Shown here: positions 22,312 through 33,679 of the stretch, one piece after another | Layout: the number at the start of each line of letters is the position of its first letter | Numbering within the stretch: the first letter of the stretch is position 1 | Source of the DNA: Emydura subglobosa | Taxonomy: Eukaryota; Chordata; Testudines; Chelidae | Assembly: GCA_007922225.1 (NCBI GenBank) | Contig: ML679961.1 | Span: 67,345,075 to 67,409,074, forward strand | Direction: 5' to 3' | Length of the DNA: 64,000 nt | Made by a program: the position numbers and the translations under genes | Notes under the pieces: model-generated | The model's input: only the letters and a program-made list of their open reading frames with translations | Database searches by the model: none | Told to the model about the DNA's origin: nothing

Positions 22312-22440
22312 CAAGGGCTGAAGAGGCTATGTGAGCCAGAGGGTGCAAGCGCTACCCCTATGAGTACTGCTAAACAAAGTTCTCTGGCTTCAGTGTGCCG
22401 GGCACAAACACACCTGAGTGGAATACATATCTGCAACCAA
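22312..22440. repeat. DIRS copy D 5' inverted terminal repeat
   Basis: The reverse complement of this segment aligns with 16,795-16,905 over roughly 100 bases, best around AGCCAGAGAACTTTGTTTAG. The outermost TTCTTTGAGATG portion present at the left terminus is not found here, so this end is probably truncated or diverged. Confidence 0.75.
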
Positions 22441-22449
22441 TCAGAGACG

Positions 22450-22880
22450 AATTTCTGGATTGATCAAAGGTGACGCCCTATTTAGAATACACTTCAGTGA
22501 CTAAGGCATGGAACACAGCAGCAAGGCGTACATCTAAAAAAAGAAGTGATCTCCTGGCCAACTAAGGATAGTAAAACATGTTCCAGGATACTATTGCTAT
22601 ATGACCATCTAACAACAGCTAGGAATCCAGTATAAACCCTAGATTACGAACATGGGCAACAAATGTCAGGAACACAACTTCAACCACAGGGGGGTGTTAT
22701 CAGTCTCGACATATTATCCAGTTGCTTTCCCCAACGCAGCAGAATCACCTTAGTCTTATCCAAACTGAGCTTCAGCCAACTGGCTCTCACCCATACTTTA
22801 GACACTGGGCCAGAAGTTCAAAAGCACTGGCTGAGTCAGGTGCAATAAAGAACTGAGTGTTTTTATCATACTTAAGATAC
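22450..22880. repeat. Older repeat, right half
   Basis: It continues in style from 16,380-16,748 and contains CTTAGTCTTATCCAAACTGA and GCTTCAGCCAACTGGCTCTC, which I recall as part of an old reptile LINE-type repeat. That places the DIRS copy D insertion within it. Moderate to low certainty. Confidence 0.4.
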
Positions 22881-22884
22881 TGCA

Positions 22885-23262
22885 TCTCATGCCTCCTCTC
22901 TAGCCCTCCAAAAAGCCACCTATGTGCTTTGAAAAGAAGAAGAGATAAGACAGATTCCTTCCAAACTCCACAAAAGTATTTTAAGGGAAGAGGAGCAACC
23001 CCCCTAAAACATTTTATAGGATACGTCAGCCAGGAAAGAACAGCGTCACCTAACAGCAGTTGTAAGACCTAGTCCACTCATGATACATTCCACAGGCAAA
23101 AAACATCTCATAATGAACAGAGCAGTATAGAAGGACCCTTAAAAGTAAAAACACACTACATATATATTCTCATGCATCAAAAAAAGCTGAACAATCTGTT
23201 TTGATCCACACAACCCAAACAAACAATTTATTATTAAATTCTTTACTACCGGTACATTAGTC
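22885..23262. other. No recognised feature
   Basis: Ordinary sequence. The 22,857-23,072 frame has no recognisable domain. Confidence 0.45.
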
Positions 23263-23266
23263 TAGA

Positions 23267-23653
23267 GGTACATCTACACTGCACACTCTTTAGGGCTGCA
23301 TGTAGAGTAAATACACGGCACTCTCGCCTAGCATGGGTATAAATAGCAGTGTAGACCATGAGGCACTGCTTAGGCAAGTAAAGACAGAACTGAACCCTTA
23401 GGGTATAAATACTACACCTCTCCACACAGACAGGCAGTGCCTCCCATATCTACACTGCTATTTTGAGCAGTGTAGTGTGCCATTACCTCCCCACTACCAA
23501 AGCCTTTCCTCACTGGCTTCCCCAACAGAGCTTTTCATGGATATGTATAGCTAGCTACACCTGGCAGTGTGGCTGCAGCCTGCTTTTCACTGCAGCATGT
23601 AGCAGCTACACATACTCTGCATGCTTTCACCAGTGGTGTGCAGTGTAGACACA
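23267..23653. mobile_element. hAT-like MITE
   Basis: The ends are inverted: ATCTACACTGCACAC at the left and GTGTGCAGTGTAGACA at the right, about 385 bases apart. Internal TACACTGC and AGTGTAG motifs recur. No transposase frame. I did not find a clear target duplication, so the superfamily is an inference. Confidence 0.6.
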
Positions 23654-23659
23654 GAAGTA

Positions 23660-24730
23660 AATCCTTAAAACCAAACAAAAATATCTATAACAAAGATATA
23701 GCCCAATTGATGTATTCTCATCTGGGTGTGTGAAAAGTTGCACACAAATCCCTTGTGAACTGAAATAGAAAGACCACTTCATGACTAAGGAAAGTTTTTC
23801 ATACATATATCCATTTCCAGGGCTTGCAAAACTTGTTCCAGCCATACTGTGAGAAATAACTGTGGAGAGAATACTACAGATTTTTCATAGTTATATGCTA
23901 CCAGTTCAGAAAAAAAATATTTGTGTTAATCAAATGAGAAACAATGGGAATGCTCTCCTTGCTGGACTATATGCCACAGAATTAGACATTTTAAGCATCT
24001 GGCACTGCAATCTGAATTCACTTACTGTGTAGATCCCTTCAATGCATTTTACAATTACAGATCCTAAGACGTAAGTAAAAGCTAGTTAATTATAGCACTG
24101 TACTAACAATGCTATTGTTATGGCTGAGGAAGCACTTTAATTATAAGACTCCTATTTTTCAGGTAATCTATTTCTGTAAGGTAGAGACAAGTATTTTACC
24201 TAAAAAGTTCTCCAACTTCTCAGACCAAAGCGTTCTTTTTTAAAATCAACTTCTATCTGGCAGTTTAAATTAACCAAGAATAAAAAAAAGTTAATGGTTA
24301 AGAAACTGTTCTCACAGGTTTTTAGGGGCTCAGGAAGAGAATTTGCACTTAGATTAATACAAGACTAACATTTTTAAAATCTCAAACTTGTCACAGATCT
24401 CAGATGACAAGTGCCTTTTACATGAAGGAGCTAGTTTAAAATAAAGCTAATTAAACTGAGTATTTGAAAATTGTATCGTAGAACTGCCCATGTGCAGCAC
24501 ACTACTTTCTACTGACTATACTAAAGTATGCATGTATGCATTCAAAAGAGCTTGACACATTCAAATAAATGCCTATAGTGTGTGTGTGTTTGTTTGTTTT
24601 TCATTACAAAAGCAAGAATCTGAGATAAGACAATAGTGTTGGCAAGATTTTAAATGTAAAAATATAATTGCAAAGCTATGCTCCTACGCCAAAGATTACT
24701 CAACTGCACTGCACACATAAAATGACAACA
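23660..24730. other. No recognised feature
   Basis: AT-rich sequence without coding or repeat signals that I can name, apart from a short (TG)n near 24,579. Confidence 0.5.
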
Positions 24731-24734
24731 GTTA

Positions 24735-24830
24735 GAGCTCTGTGTAAGCTTGAAAGCTTGTCTCACTCACTAAGCGGGTCCAATAAAAGATATTACTTCA
24801 CCCACCTTGTGTCTCTAACATTTATAAAAA
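24735..24830. repeat. Fragment of the AGATATTACTTCACYCACC palindromic MITE
   Basis: It shares TCCAATAAAAGATATTACTT and CACCCACCTTGTGTCTCTAA with one arm of the better-preserved copy at 48,940-49,036. Confidence 0.6.
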
Positions 24831-24834
24831 TATG

Positions 24835-26140
24835 TAAAGAGGATAGCAGAAGCATCTGTTTTACTTGTGTCCTATGCAGAGCCCTAGATCTTTGCTTTTT
24901 GCATACACATAAAGCAGATATCTCGGCACGCCCAATGCTGTTAGTATGTTCAGAACATTAAGGCACAATTGTTCAAAAAGTTCTACAGCACATGTGCAAA
25001 TGTCAATTTTCTTTCGTTTATAACTTGACCAAATATGGTCAATTTTGCACAGACATTAAAAGGCACTTTTCTGACCTAACGACTATCCTTCTATCAAATT
25101 GTAAGTTCTTTTTCTAATCTATAGAAGTGCTAGAGCTGTTTAAAAAAATGAAAAAACCGTTAAATATTGGCAAAGCTACCTATTTTTGTTCTCAAAAACA
25201 GTGAACCCATTTTTCTTAAACTTATCCATACAAAAAAAAAAAATTCATCCTGAGACACAGATCAAGCCTGTAAAATTTCATCCCAAACCATTAAAGTTGT
25301 ATACAACTGAACACAGGCAGGTTGGGCTGGACAGTGGTGGGAATAGTTGTAACAGGAGTTGTAAGGCAACTTTAACCATGGGTTAAGTTGCACTTACAGG
25401 TGTATGCATAGGAGTAGCTACACTTATAATACATATTCAGACACACACTTTTTGGAAGAAAAGATAGTTATTTTATAGGATGAATTCAAAGAAAACATGT
25501 GGAAGCACAGAAAAGTCTGTGGGAGAAGCGGATAAGCAGGCTGTCATCACTGGCAAAGTGTAGGAGGAAGAAACTTGATTAGAGGAAAGAGTGGATAAGC
25601 AGGGAGGGCCAGAATTATGAAGGGCCACAGTACTCAGGATATGAAGCTTGACTGTGATTTGGTGGATGATGGGGAATAAGCGGAGGGACTCACAGAGGAA
25701 GAGATGTGCTCAAAAATATAAATTAAAATTATTTTCTATTATTTTATAATGTATAGTTTATATGCATGAAAAATGCTTCTCACTATAGAAACAAAAACAA
25801 AAGCAAAAGCACTGAAACTTTCTATGAAAATGTATCATACTTCACAGATCTCCGACTAAGTTTGTCACTATCATCCATGCTCTTTAATCTCAAAATCATA
25901 AAGCAACAGTATCATACACAATATAGGTCCAGTTATACTTATTTATTGAAGCTTCTGAATTTAACCAAGCTCTTCTAGGAAGTACACTGTAAAATATGTA
26001 CAAAATTACACAAATCATCTACATGATTTGACAAAAAAGGATAACAATCAGATCTGAAAGCTCATTTGTGCAGTTTTGCCACTATTACCTCAGCAGCCTC
26101 CTAGTCAGGCCGATTTCTATTATTACATAAAAAGGAGCAA
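24835..26140. other. Mostly unassigned; possible old repeats
   Basis: The part near 25,020-25,300 (AATTTTGCACAGACATT, AAATTTCATCCCAAACCATT) resembles the start of the dispersed repeat at 38,110 and 53,090. The part at 25,460-25,700 is purine-rich with AGGGCCAGAATTATGAAGGG. No coding sequence recognised. Confidence 0.35.
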
Positions 26141-26190
26141 AGAGACTATAAGACGTGGAGAACTTCAACTGTAACATGTTAAAAAAAAAC

Positions 26191-26272
26191 ATATAGTGAG
26201 ATATGTTATAGTGTTGTTATAGTGAGATTCATTAGTGAGATTCATATAGTGAGATTCATATAGTGTGAGAAA
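26191..26272. repeat. Short tandem repeat, unit about 14-18 bases (ATAGTGAGATTCAT)
   Basis: Four or five imperfect units of ATAGTGAGATTCAT-like sequence, at the edge of DIRS copy E. The minus-strand frame of the element runs on through it. Confidence 0.75.
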
Positions 26273-26274
26273 TC

Positions 26275-27270
26275 CGTTGGACAGTAGGTACGCGCTGCCT
26301 GTCACTACATCCAGGGAAGCTCCTATGAAAGCCAGATGTTGTAGTGGAGTCAAAAAGTACTTTTTGAGATTGATTTGAAGGCAAAGGCTGTGAAACAGAA
26401 CACTTGATCTTTATTGATGTCAACACTTCCTGATATGATCTGCCTCTAATTCACCAATCATCTAGGTATGGGAAAATGATTATATCTAAACAACAAAGGT
26501 GAGTGGCAACTACTGCCAGAATCTTTTAAAATACCATCGGTGCCAAAGATAAGGCACAAGGAAGCATCCTGCATTGGCAGTGCTCATTGTTTATTAGAAA
26601 ACAAAGAAATCTCTTGTGTGAAGGGTGAATAGCAACACAAAAAATATGAGACTTGTATAACGAGAGTTGCAAATCAGTCTCCTATTTCTAATGAAAGAAT
26701 TACTGCTGCAAGGGTCACCCATCCTGAACTTTTGTTGCTTTATATATTTATTGGAGACTTCAAGTCTAAAGTTGGTGTCCATTCTCCATTCTTTTTGGGA
26801 ATCAAGAACTACTTTGAATAGAATCCCCTTCCCCTGGGTTTCAGAGGAACTGATTTTATTGCTCTTAAACACAGAACAGAGGTGTCACTTCTTGCTTGAA
26901 CAATTGATGATGAGAGGGGTCCCTGGCAAGGGATGTGGAGGGAGAATGGGTAGGAGGGATATATTTGAAATGGATAGTGTAACAAGATGTTATGGCTTCC
27001 AAAATCCATCTGTCTAATGTTATATGGTCCTATACATCCTAAAAATGGGAGACGCAGCAACAAAAAGGGAAGAAATAAGATGTTACAGCCATAAGACTGT
27101 CAGTTGGACAGTTGAGACTCTCAACCAAGTCATCAAAACTGTCACATAGAGGACATGGATAGCTGAAAAGAAGTAACTGAAGGAGGGTGTGTGGAGTCTT
27201 TGGGGTTTTTTTGAGGAGATGGGGTGGGGAGGGTTAGTCTCTTGGCCACGGGCTCAGAGGGTCTACAATA
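26275..27270 (-). pseudogene. DIRS copy E: reverse transcriptase fragment
   Basis: From the top: AIKSVPLKPRGRGFYSK (26,860-26,810), KNGEWTPTLDL-like QKEWRMDTNFRLEVSNKYIK (about 26,800-26,740), and FPYLDDW followed by a stop in place of the next codon (about 26,480-26,455), so the catalytic aspartate pair is intact. LQINLKKYFLTPLQHLAFIG and ASLDVVTGSAYL (26,390-26,285) complete the RT end. The spacer above 26,870 (PFQIYPSYPF) is the usual region before the RT in these elements. RNase H and recombinase are missing. Confidence 0.8.
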
Positions 27271-27374
27271 TGTTGAATATGGGGTTGTGTATGCTCTTTG
27301 TGCCATCTGAAACCTACTAAATCTCCTTTTATTTAGAGCAGTGTAAATCCTCAGGGATCACAGTGTGACTCGAG

Positions 27375-27925
27375 TCCTTTAAAGCATAGTTTCTCAACCT
27401 GTGGTACACATACCCCTGGGGATACGCGAGACACAGGCAGCGGGTACCCAGGGAAAAACAGAATGAAGGGGAGGTAAGCGGCAGCTGCTGACTTCTGGGG
27501 AAGCCGGGCAGCAGCAGCCCGCTTCCCATCCAGTCCCACCTCCCAGCTGGGAGGCGTGTGGCAGGCCCCGGATTCTGGGGAAAGTGGGCTGCAGACCCCT
27601 GCTTCCTGCCCAGTCACAGCTCCCAGCTGGGAGGCGGGCAGCAGCCACCACAGTCCTGGGAAGCCAAGCTGCAGCCGCCCGCTTCCCGCCTTATCACAGC
27701 GCCCAGCTGGGAGGTGGGCAGCAGCCACCACAATCCTGGGAAGCCAAGCTGCAGCCATCCGCTTCCCACCCAGTCCCAGCTGGGAGGCAGGCAGTAGCCG
27801 CTGGCTTTTGGGGAAGGCACGCGGCAGCCGCCCACTTCCCACCCAGTTGCAGCTGGGAAGCGAGCAGCAGCTGCCCGCTTTTGGGGGAGGCATTCCCTTA
27901 CTTATATATAAAGCATTAGGGGTGT
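27375..27925. repeat. GC-rich minisatellite, unit about 80 bases, in a possible hAT-type repeat
   Basis: Five to six units, each with CCCAGCTGGGAGGC, GGCAGCAGCC, CCTGGGAAGCC and CCCGCTTCCC, run from about 27,480 to 27,890. The left flank (TTTCTCAACCTGTGGTACAC, then ACCCCTGGGGATACGC) resembles a dispersed DNA-transposon terminus I recall. The open frames on both strands, up to 180 codons, result from the repeat and show no domain. Confidence 0.7.
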
Positions 27926-27929
27926 AAAT

Positions 27930-28610
27930 AAGAGGTGTCTTTATGTATAAAGACTACATGTTGTAATTAGAACTGATGGTATAGTTCTTCATTTTCTGTT
28001 GTGCACTAGAATCCATTTTTTCCAATTTCCTTTTATTTCAGAGCTGACACTTAATTTCATTTGCAAAAAATTAACACGGCTAAACACTATAATGGTGCAA
28101 TTTATTTGGGCTGACAGGTGGTTCTAAAGTTACCTTAACATAATGCAATTCCAGTTAGAGAGGGTATTTATTATTCTCTACTTTAAAGTAAGTAATGTAA
28201 TAATATTCATGTCGATTTGCAAACGTAGGGAAACATGCATCTAGACAAAGTTATATATGAAAATGTATACCTGGGTCTTCGATTTAAGGATTCAGAGTAG
28301 CCCATTAAGCTCAGCACTGAAAACGCTTGGATTAATTTCTCAAGTAGCTCATCCTCAACCTTGAGAGAAGAGAGACCTTGCTACTGGGTACAGGTAGAAG
28401 ATACTTTTGCTCTGCTTTTGTATCCCAATTTACTGAGGGGATTTGTTTGGCAGTAGCAAGTTAGTTTATGAAGCTTCGGGTTACTTTCAAACCATGCCCC
28501 TTACATCAAAACACCTATAAGTCACATATGGTATGAGAGGGCTTTCTCAGTTGACTATTATGTACAGACTGCACCCTTATTTATTCCATGCCAACTTTGC
28601 AAAAACAACA
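27930..28610. other. No recognised feature
   Basis: AT-rich. Nothing coding seen. Confidence 0.5.
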
Positions 28611-28614
28611 ACTT

Positions 28615-28800
28615 TAGAACCATGAGACTTGATTATTGTAATATCTTCTTACTAAAGCTCTGAGTAGGGCTTCTCCTTACTTGCATTTTGTTTAGAATTC
28701 AGTAACATCCTGTGCCACTGATTATATTACAACTGTTCTGCATTCTTTACATAGGCTGCCTACAAACTGTTGGACTAACGAGCTCCTTCCCTCATCCAAA
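28615..28800 (+). mobile_element. LINE reverse transcriptase fragment (L2/CR1 group)
   Basis: The plus strand reads MRLDYCNIFLL (about 28,624) and, about 100 bases on, ATDYITTVLHSLHRLPT (28,715-28,768). Both are landmarks of the thumb and C-terminal part of L2/CR1-type RTs. It is short and frame-shifted between them. Confidence 0.6.
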
Positions 28801-28804
28801 AAGA

Positions 28805-30890
28805 CCAAAACTATAAAGAATCTTTCTCCATTTTTCCTATTAGACACACATTCCTATGAAAAGCTGTAAAGATGTAAAAAGTAGTATTGTCAAGCTGCAT
28901 TTCAAGCATCTTTGCAAGATGCACCTTTAAAATAAAATGACACGAACAGAAATACAAACAGTACCAGAGGCTTGAAGGGAACATTTACAAAAGGATTAAG
29001 AGCCAATTTTCAACCTTTCTAAAAGTTCAGTGGATGAATTTCATCTCTTTAATTACTTTAAGTACAACCAAAAAAAAATGCCTCCAATCTAGCATTTTGC
29101 TTGAGGCTTATATATTAAGAGGCCTTTCCTTTTCAGAAATGTGGACTGAAGTGACTGGTATCAAGCTGGCTGCTCATATATACGTGCCCTTAATTCCCAT
29201 TCAAGGAATTAAAAAAAAATCTAAGGTCTGGGACTTCTTATGTTAAGACCTGAAAAATTGACTAAAACATACAGCTAAAATGAAGGCGCAGTGACCATTT
29301 TAATGCATGATATCATCCAAAATATATGGGCAAGACAGACAAAATTATTTTCCTTATCTTTAATTTTACTTCTCCAGGTGGTTAGCTGCTGCTCCATTAT
29401 TCAGTTCTGATGGAGTTTCAACATTTTGTTTCCCATTTCAGAGGTGTTAGACACAAGAGATGAGATCCTCACCTCTCTGGTTCCTTCATGCTAGTTAAAA
29501 AGGCTGGGGCAATTTAAAAGAGATTATCTAAAAGTCCCAGATTTGGCCAGGGGATGGATTTCCCCTAGAGCAGGAACAGTAGACAAGAGAGGCTGCCTTT
29601 TGAGGACCCCCTCACAAGTCTTGGCATAGAGTGGCATGCTAGGGCAGAAAGGGCACATCAGGGAAAAGCTATAGCACACAGAATTGCAAGTTTCCACAGT
29701 GCTGTGGGTCATAGACAGCCAAGGACAGGCCAGTGTAACTTAGTCTCAGGGCTGTCTAAATTATCCCCTGGGACCATAGAACAGGCCAGATTCAGGAGGG
29801 CACAAAGCTGACAAAGCCAAATTAGACCATACATCCCCTTGGGGTCAGAGTTCTATCCTGCACCTCTTAAGAGCAGTATAGAATCTCATCCAAGGTGCAA
29901 TCTGTAATTGTTTTCATCACACACACTCACTCACCCAAAACCTCTCAGTGCTAGGTGCCATTCTGATATGCTTGTAGCACTTGAACCACATTGAGAGTTC
30001 AGCCAGCTTTACGCCTCAGCTGTGGTGCTCTCAAAGACTAATAACTATGTATGCGCAGAAAGTATTTCGGGGAGGAGGGGGAGGAGACATAATTCAGATA
30101 GGATTTATTCTTAAATAATTTAAATGCTTTGCTAAAAACATACTCCCTCATTAAATCCAAATCCATTCATAAAAAAAATCAGTGATGTTATTCTTGTGTT
30201 CTTTGAAGTAATAGAACTTAGAACAAGTTTTACAAACAAAACCCAGTGTGGGTTCTACTAGAGCAACAGGTACCTACTTGGAAAACACTTGTTTTTAAAA
30301 AAAAGTGCTCTTATCTCTAACCTCATGCTTTCTCACATGGGTATCCATTGCTCCATTAGTACAGTACCAATGGGTAGTAGCAAGAGGTAAAATCCTCCAC
30401 CAAAGGGGCGGGGGGGGGGGGGAGGTGAAACATCCCCAAAACACTAAACCTAAAAATATTTCCAGTGTATTTTTAGTACAAGAGACTTTACCACAGGAGA
30501 CCAAGGAGTACACTTAATCCAAGTCAGACATTATAGCTCTGTCCAATATATCTTTTAGAGCAAAGAAAAAAGAATGCACTTAAGAGCAAGTCTGTTGCAC
30601 AGCAGCCCTCACCATTAGAACCTCTGTGTTTCTCTGCCCAGGAAGTAGGTGTCTGCTTGAGGAGGCCTTAAGTACTGCAGGTTTGGTGGGGGAAGTGGTC
30701 TTTACTGAATATTTTTAGACTTGAAAAGTAGTGACATGATCCACTTATAAAGAGTAGATTTGGAAGTTTTGCACTCCTTTTTAGGTCCCCTCTATAAAAC
30801 AAGAAAGAATATAGGATTTCCTCCAATTTTGTTCAACACAAATGGAATTTTACCACACTGACCATAACTGAAGTATATATTTTCAGTGGT
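28805..30890. other. No recognised feature
   Basis: Unassigned sequence containing a G-run of about 14 near 30,409-30,422. The frames at 29,034-29,246 and 30,295-30,517 have no recognisable domain. Confidence 0.5.
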
Positions 30891-30894
30891 ACAA

Positions 30895-30960
30895 ATGGGA
30901 GTTAAATGGCCAATTCCCATTGATTTTCAATGGGAGTTGGGTGCTTAATTGAAAGTCTCC
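30895..30960. repeat. Short palindromic repeat fragment
   Basis: Contains TTCCCATTGATTTTCAATGGGA, a near palindrome, followed by GTTGGGTGCTTAATTGAAAG. It fits the family at 16,140 and 57,845. Confidence 0.4.
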
Positions 30961-30964
30961 CCAC

Positions 30965-31420
30965 ATGATGGTTTCCTCAGAGACGATTTAGGACAGAAAG
31001 TGTAAAGAGGTGGATTGATTCAAGCAAACAGGAGATTATTTTTATGAACCTACTCAGAGGTCAGTATCTTATCAGATAGTGTCCCAAGCAGAGTGACTCT
31101 TCCAGGCAAATTGATTGCTAAGGGGAAGGCCATATTAAAGGTGATAAGATACAGGGACATTTCTCATTGGTTAGAACCCACACACAGTTTCTTTGATTTA
31201 GATCCCACTCTCCTCCTTCCAAGGTATGTCATCTTATCCAGTTTACGGTCACATTCTGTGCATGTGTGTGATTGTTTTGGAGGAAATTTTCTGGAGCAGG
31301 AGTATTAGCTTTTTACAACCAAAAAAAAAATACCCTTAGTTTCAGGAAGTTTATCCTGTGAAGTTGAAGACTTTCTACTATCTAAAAGTACTTTTTGAAT
31401 GTTGTTTGAGCAAGTCTTTT
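30965..31420. other. No recognised feature
   Basis: Nothing coding or repeat-like that I can name. Confidence 0.45.
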
Positions 31421-31424
31421 CAAA

Positions 31425-32260
31425 TGGAGTTAGGCATGAAGCAGCCATGCTGACAAATGGAGGGCCTGCAGCTTGGGGTGAGGTGGCACCATGGTCATGA
31501 GAACCATGTCTGGATCCAACAAGAGAGACAATGGAGGACTGACTGACAAGGTTAGTAGGGTCAAGAACCAGTGTTGCCAACCTGGTGCTTTAAGTATGAG
31601 GTAAGCATAGTCTTGGATAAGACTCTGGGCAATAGTGGAATCAGAGGGAAGGCATACTGTAGGATGTTCTTCAGAGTAACAGGAAGGCATCCATCAGTTA
31701 CCCTGAGCTGTGACACCACCATGCCAAGGGAACAAAATTGATAGCATTTTCTGTTGGTGATTGCTGCAGACAGGTCCACTTGGGGAGTTCCCACAGCTGG
31801 GAGATGGATCTAGCCACGTCTGGACACAGTGACCACTTGTGATGATCAGCAAAGGACCCGCTCACTATTCTGCACTCCTGGAAGGTAAGCCACTCTCAGA
31901 GGAATGGAGTTAACTATGTAGAACTCCCAAAAGAGAGTCCTCCCCCCGCCAGCACAATCGGGTAGATTGGGCTCCTCCCTGTCTGTTCATATAGAACAAT
32001 TGCTGCATTGTCTGTTAACACTAGCAGAGTTTTTCCCTTGATATGTAGAAGGAGGGCTGAAAAAGGTAGACAAACAGTTCAGAATTCCCTGACATAAATA
32101 TGAGCTTTCACATCTTGGAAAGCCAATGACCCTGAGTCTGCAGGGACTCCATGTGCACTCCCGAACCCAGGGCCAACACATCTGTAATTAAAGTGAAGGC
32201 TGGGTTATGAAAGAGCAAAGAGAACCCCCATACAAACTTTCAGAGGGTCTATTCAACAGT
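31425..32260 (-). pseudogene. DIRS copy F: RNase H fragment
   Basis: Minus-strand landmarks in order: TDVLALGSGVHMESLQTQGH (about 32,190-32,130), QLFYMNRQGGAQSTRLC (about 31,995-31,945), HKWSLCPDVARSI (about 31,835), FPLIPLLPRVLSK (about 31,650-31,612), and then QHWFLTLLTLSVSPP (31,575-31,530) and LQALHLSAWLL. This is the same order as in copies B, C and D. Stops and frameshifts are frequent. RT lies neither directly above nor below, so this is an isolated fragment. Confidence 0.75.
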
Positions 32261-32269
32261 CCAGAGAGT

Positions 32270-33670
32270 ACACGGTATAAAATCAACACCAACATCAAAT
32301 GTAATGCCATAAAGACCTTTGTTATACTGTAACCTCCATATAAATCTTTCCCCCAGCCACCCAAAAAAAAAAAAAAGAAGTGTATACACAGAACTTGAAA
32401 ATTACACTTTCAACTTACCTCAGATAAGCAGACAATTTGATCTGGCTAATGAGGGGCACCCATGCTATCAATTTCTGCAGCACTTAAGCTGTAATTTTTT
32501 TTTTTTTTTTAAATTAAGTTTCTTTCAAACAAGAACCTAGTATCTTCTTCCAAAGCTATAGTCACACAGCACTGATGTCCCTGCTTCTATTCATTGCTTT
32601 GCCAAACAACAGTAAGATGAAATTAACAAGACACTGGTTAACTTTAGTGCTGCCATTCAGAGCCAGGTGAAATTTACAGCTTTCACAGACCATGTTAATT
32701 TCACACTGCTGCTGCCAGAGACAGCTATGAACAGCTGCAAGAGTTATTCATGGGGGAAACAGGACCCAAGATACAATCTAAAGAAGACATCGAGTGGCAA
32801 AGACCTCACCCTCTTTTTTCAGCAACCAGGAGTGCAGGGTAGTGAAGACACATCCTCCACTCAGAAGCCAAAAAACTGTGGAGGCAGCAAAGAAACAAAA
32901 TTCTTTCATCCTTCTAGGGCCTAGACAAAGGTGCAACTTCAGGTTTTACACACACATTAACTAGAGGCTGACATGAAAGAAAATACTCACACAAGACTTA
33001 AGGAAAGCATCCTCGTAAAAATCCCAGCATCCTCCCAACAGCTCTGGCGGCTCGCTTCTCTATAGGGCACTGACCCTAGACTTCATCACTGGAGAGCCCA
33101 CCTTCATCTTTCAGGTATTTCTGGCCAGTATGTGTTTGAAAGAGAATTTCCATCTTTCTGCATTCATGAGAAGGGAAGCTTCCCTTCTTAATACCAAAAG
33201 AAAAACTAATACAGGAAAATATTTTCAAGGATGGAGCCTCTACTGCTAAATCTGTTCCCAGATTCCCACTTCAGCTGTGTAGGGTTATAAATTAGAGACT
33301 GATTTTAACTTCTCAACTAGAACTTAAATTTGAGAGCTTCATTTCACATGAACTAGCAAAATGTTTCCATCAGGAGATTGAGAGACATTTCAAGAAACAT
33401 TCTGAACCTCTAGTAAGATCTTATACCATTAAGAAAAATGTCTTACATTTGGAATTCTCTTCATTATAATTATTTCTAAAAGTAAAAGTTCAGCTGGGAA
33501 CTTTTTTTTTTTAAATGTTGGTTATTTTAAAGGACGACTATCAACTTGGAACCCTCATGGCAATAAATGTACAGATTATGACCCCAATCCTGCAACTGGA
33601 GCCACATAGATAGATCTCTGCACCTATACAGAGCCTAATGAAGTTAAGAGTTTTGATCTTAATTGGAATA
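32270..33670. other. No recognised feature
   Basis: AT-rich with A and T runs at 32,350-32,363 and 32,496-32,510. The frames at 32,319-32,540 and 32,667-32,924 are not recognisable. A short segment at 33,575-33,660 (CCAATCCTGCAACTGG) may belong to the palindromic family at 1,056. Confidence 0.45.
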
Positions 33671-33679
33671 TTTGAGTAT

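Larger units (their letters stand above)
16750..22440 (-). mobile_element. Nearly full-length DIRS-type retrotransposon (copy D)
   Basis: A 5.7-kb minus-strand element with inverted terminal sequences, a gag-like ORF, reverse transcriptase, RNase H and a tyrosine recombinase in the order typical of DIRS-1-like elements. Such elements integrate circular cDNA by recombinase instead of integrase, which explains the inverted rather than direct terminal repeats. The terminal match is strongest between 16,830-16,861 and the reverse complement of 22,364-22,395 (one mismatch in 32 bases). All four enzymatic or structural ORFs are interrupted, and the RT catalytic box is altered, so it is inactive. 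The right edge seems shortened relative to the left terminus. Confidence 0.85.

Noticed and set aside
23267..23653. Host promoter from the TATA-like GGTATAAATAG motif at about 23,335
   Set aside because: The motif lies inside a MITE with clear inverted ends and has no associated CpG or exon signal.
27351..27893. 180-codon minus-strand ORF
   Set aside because: It is the translation of a GC-rich 80-bp tandem array and is open in several frames on both strands.
27375..27925. CRISPR-like or regularly spaced repeat array
   Set aside because: Units are contiguous tandem repeats without unique spacers, and the genome is vertebrate.
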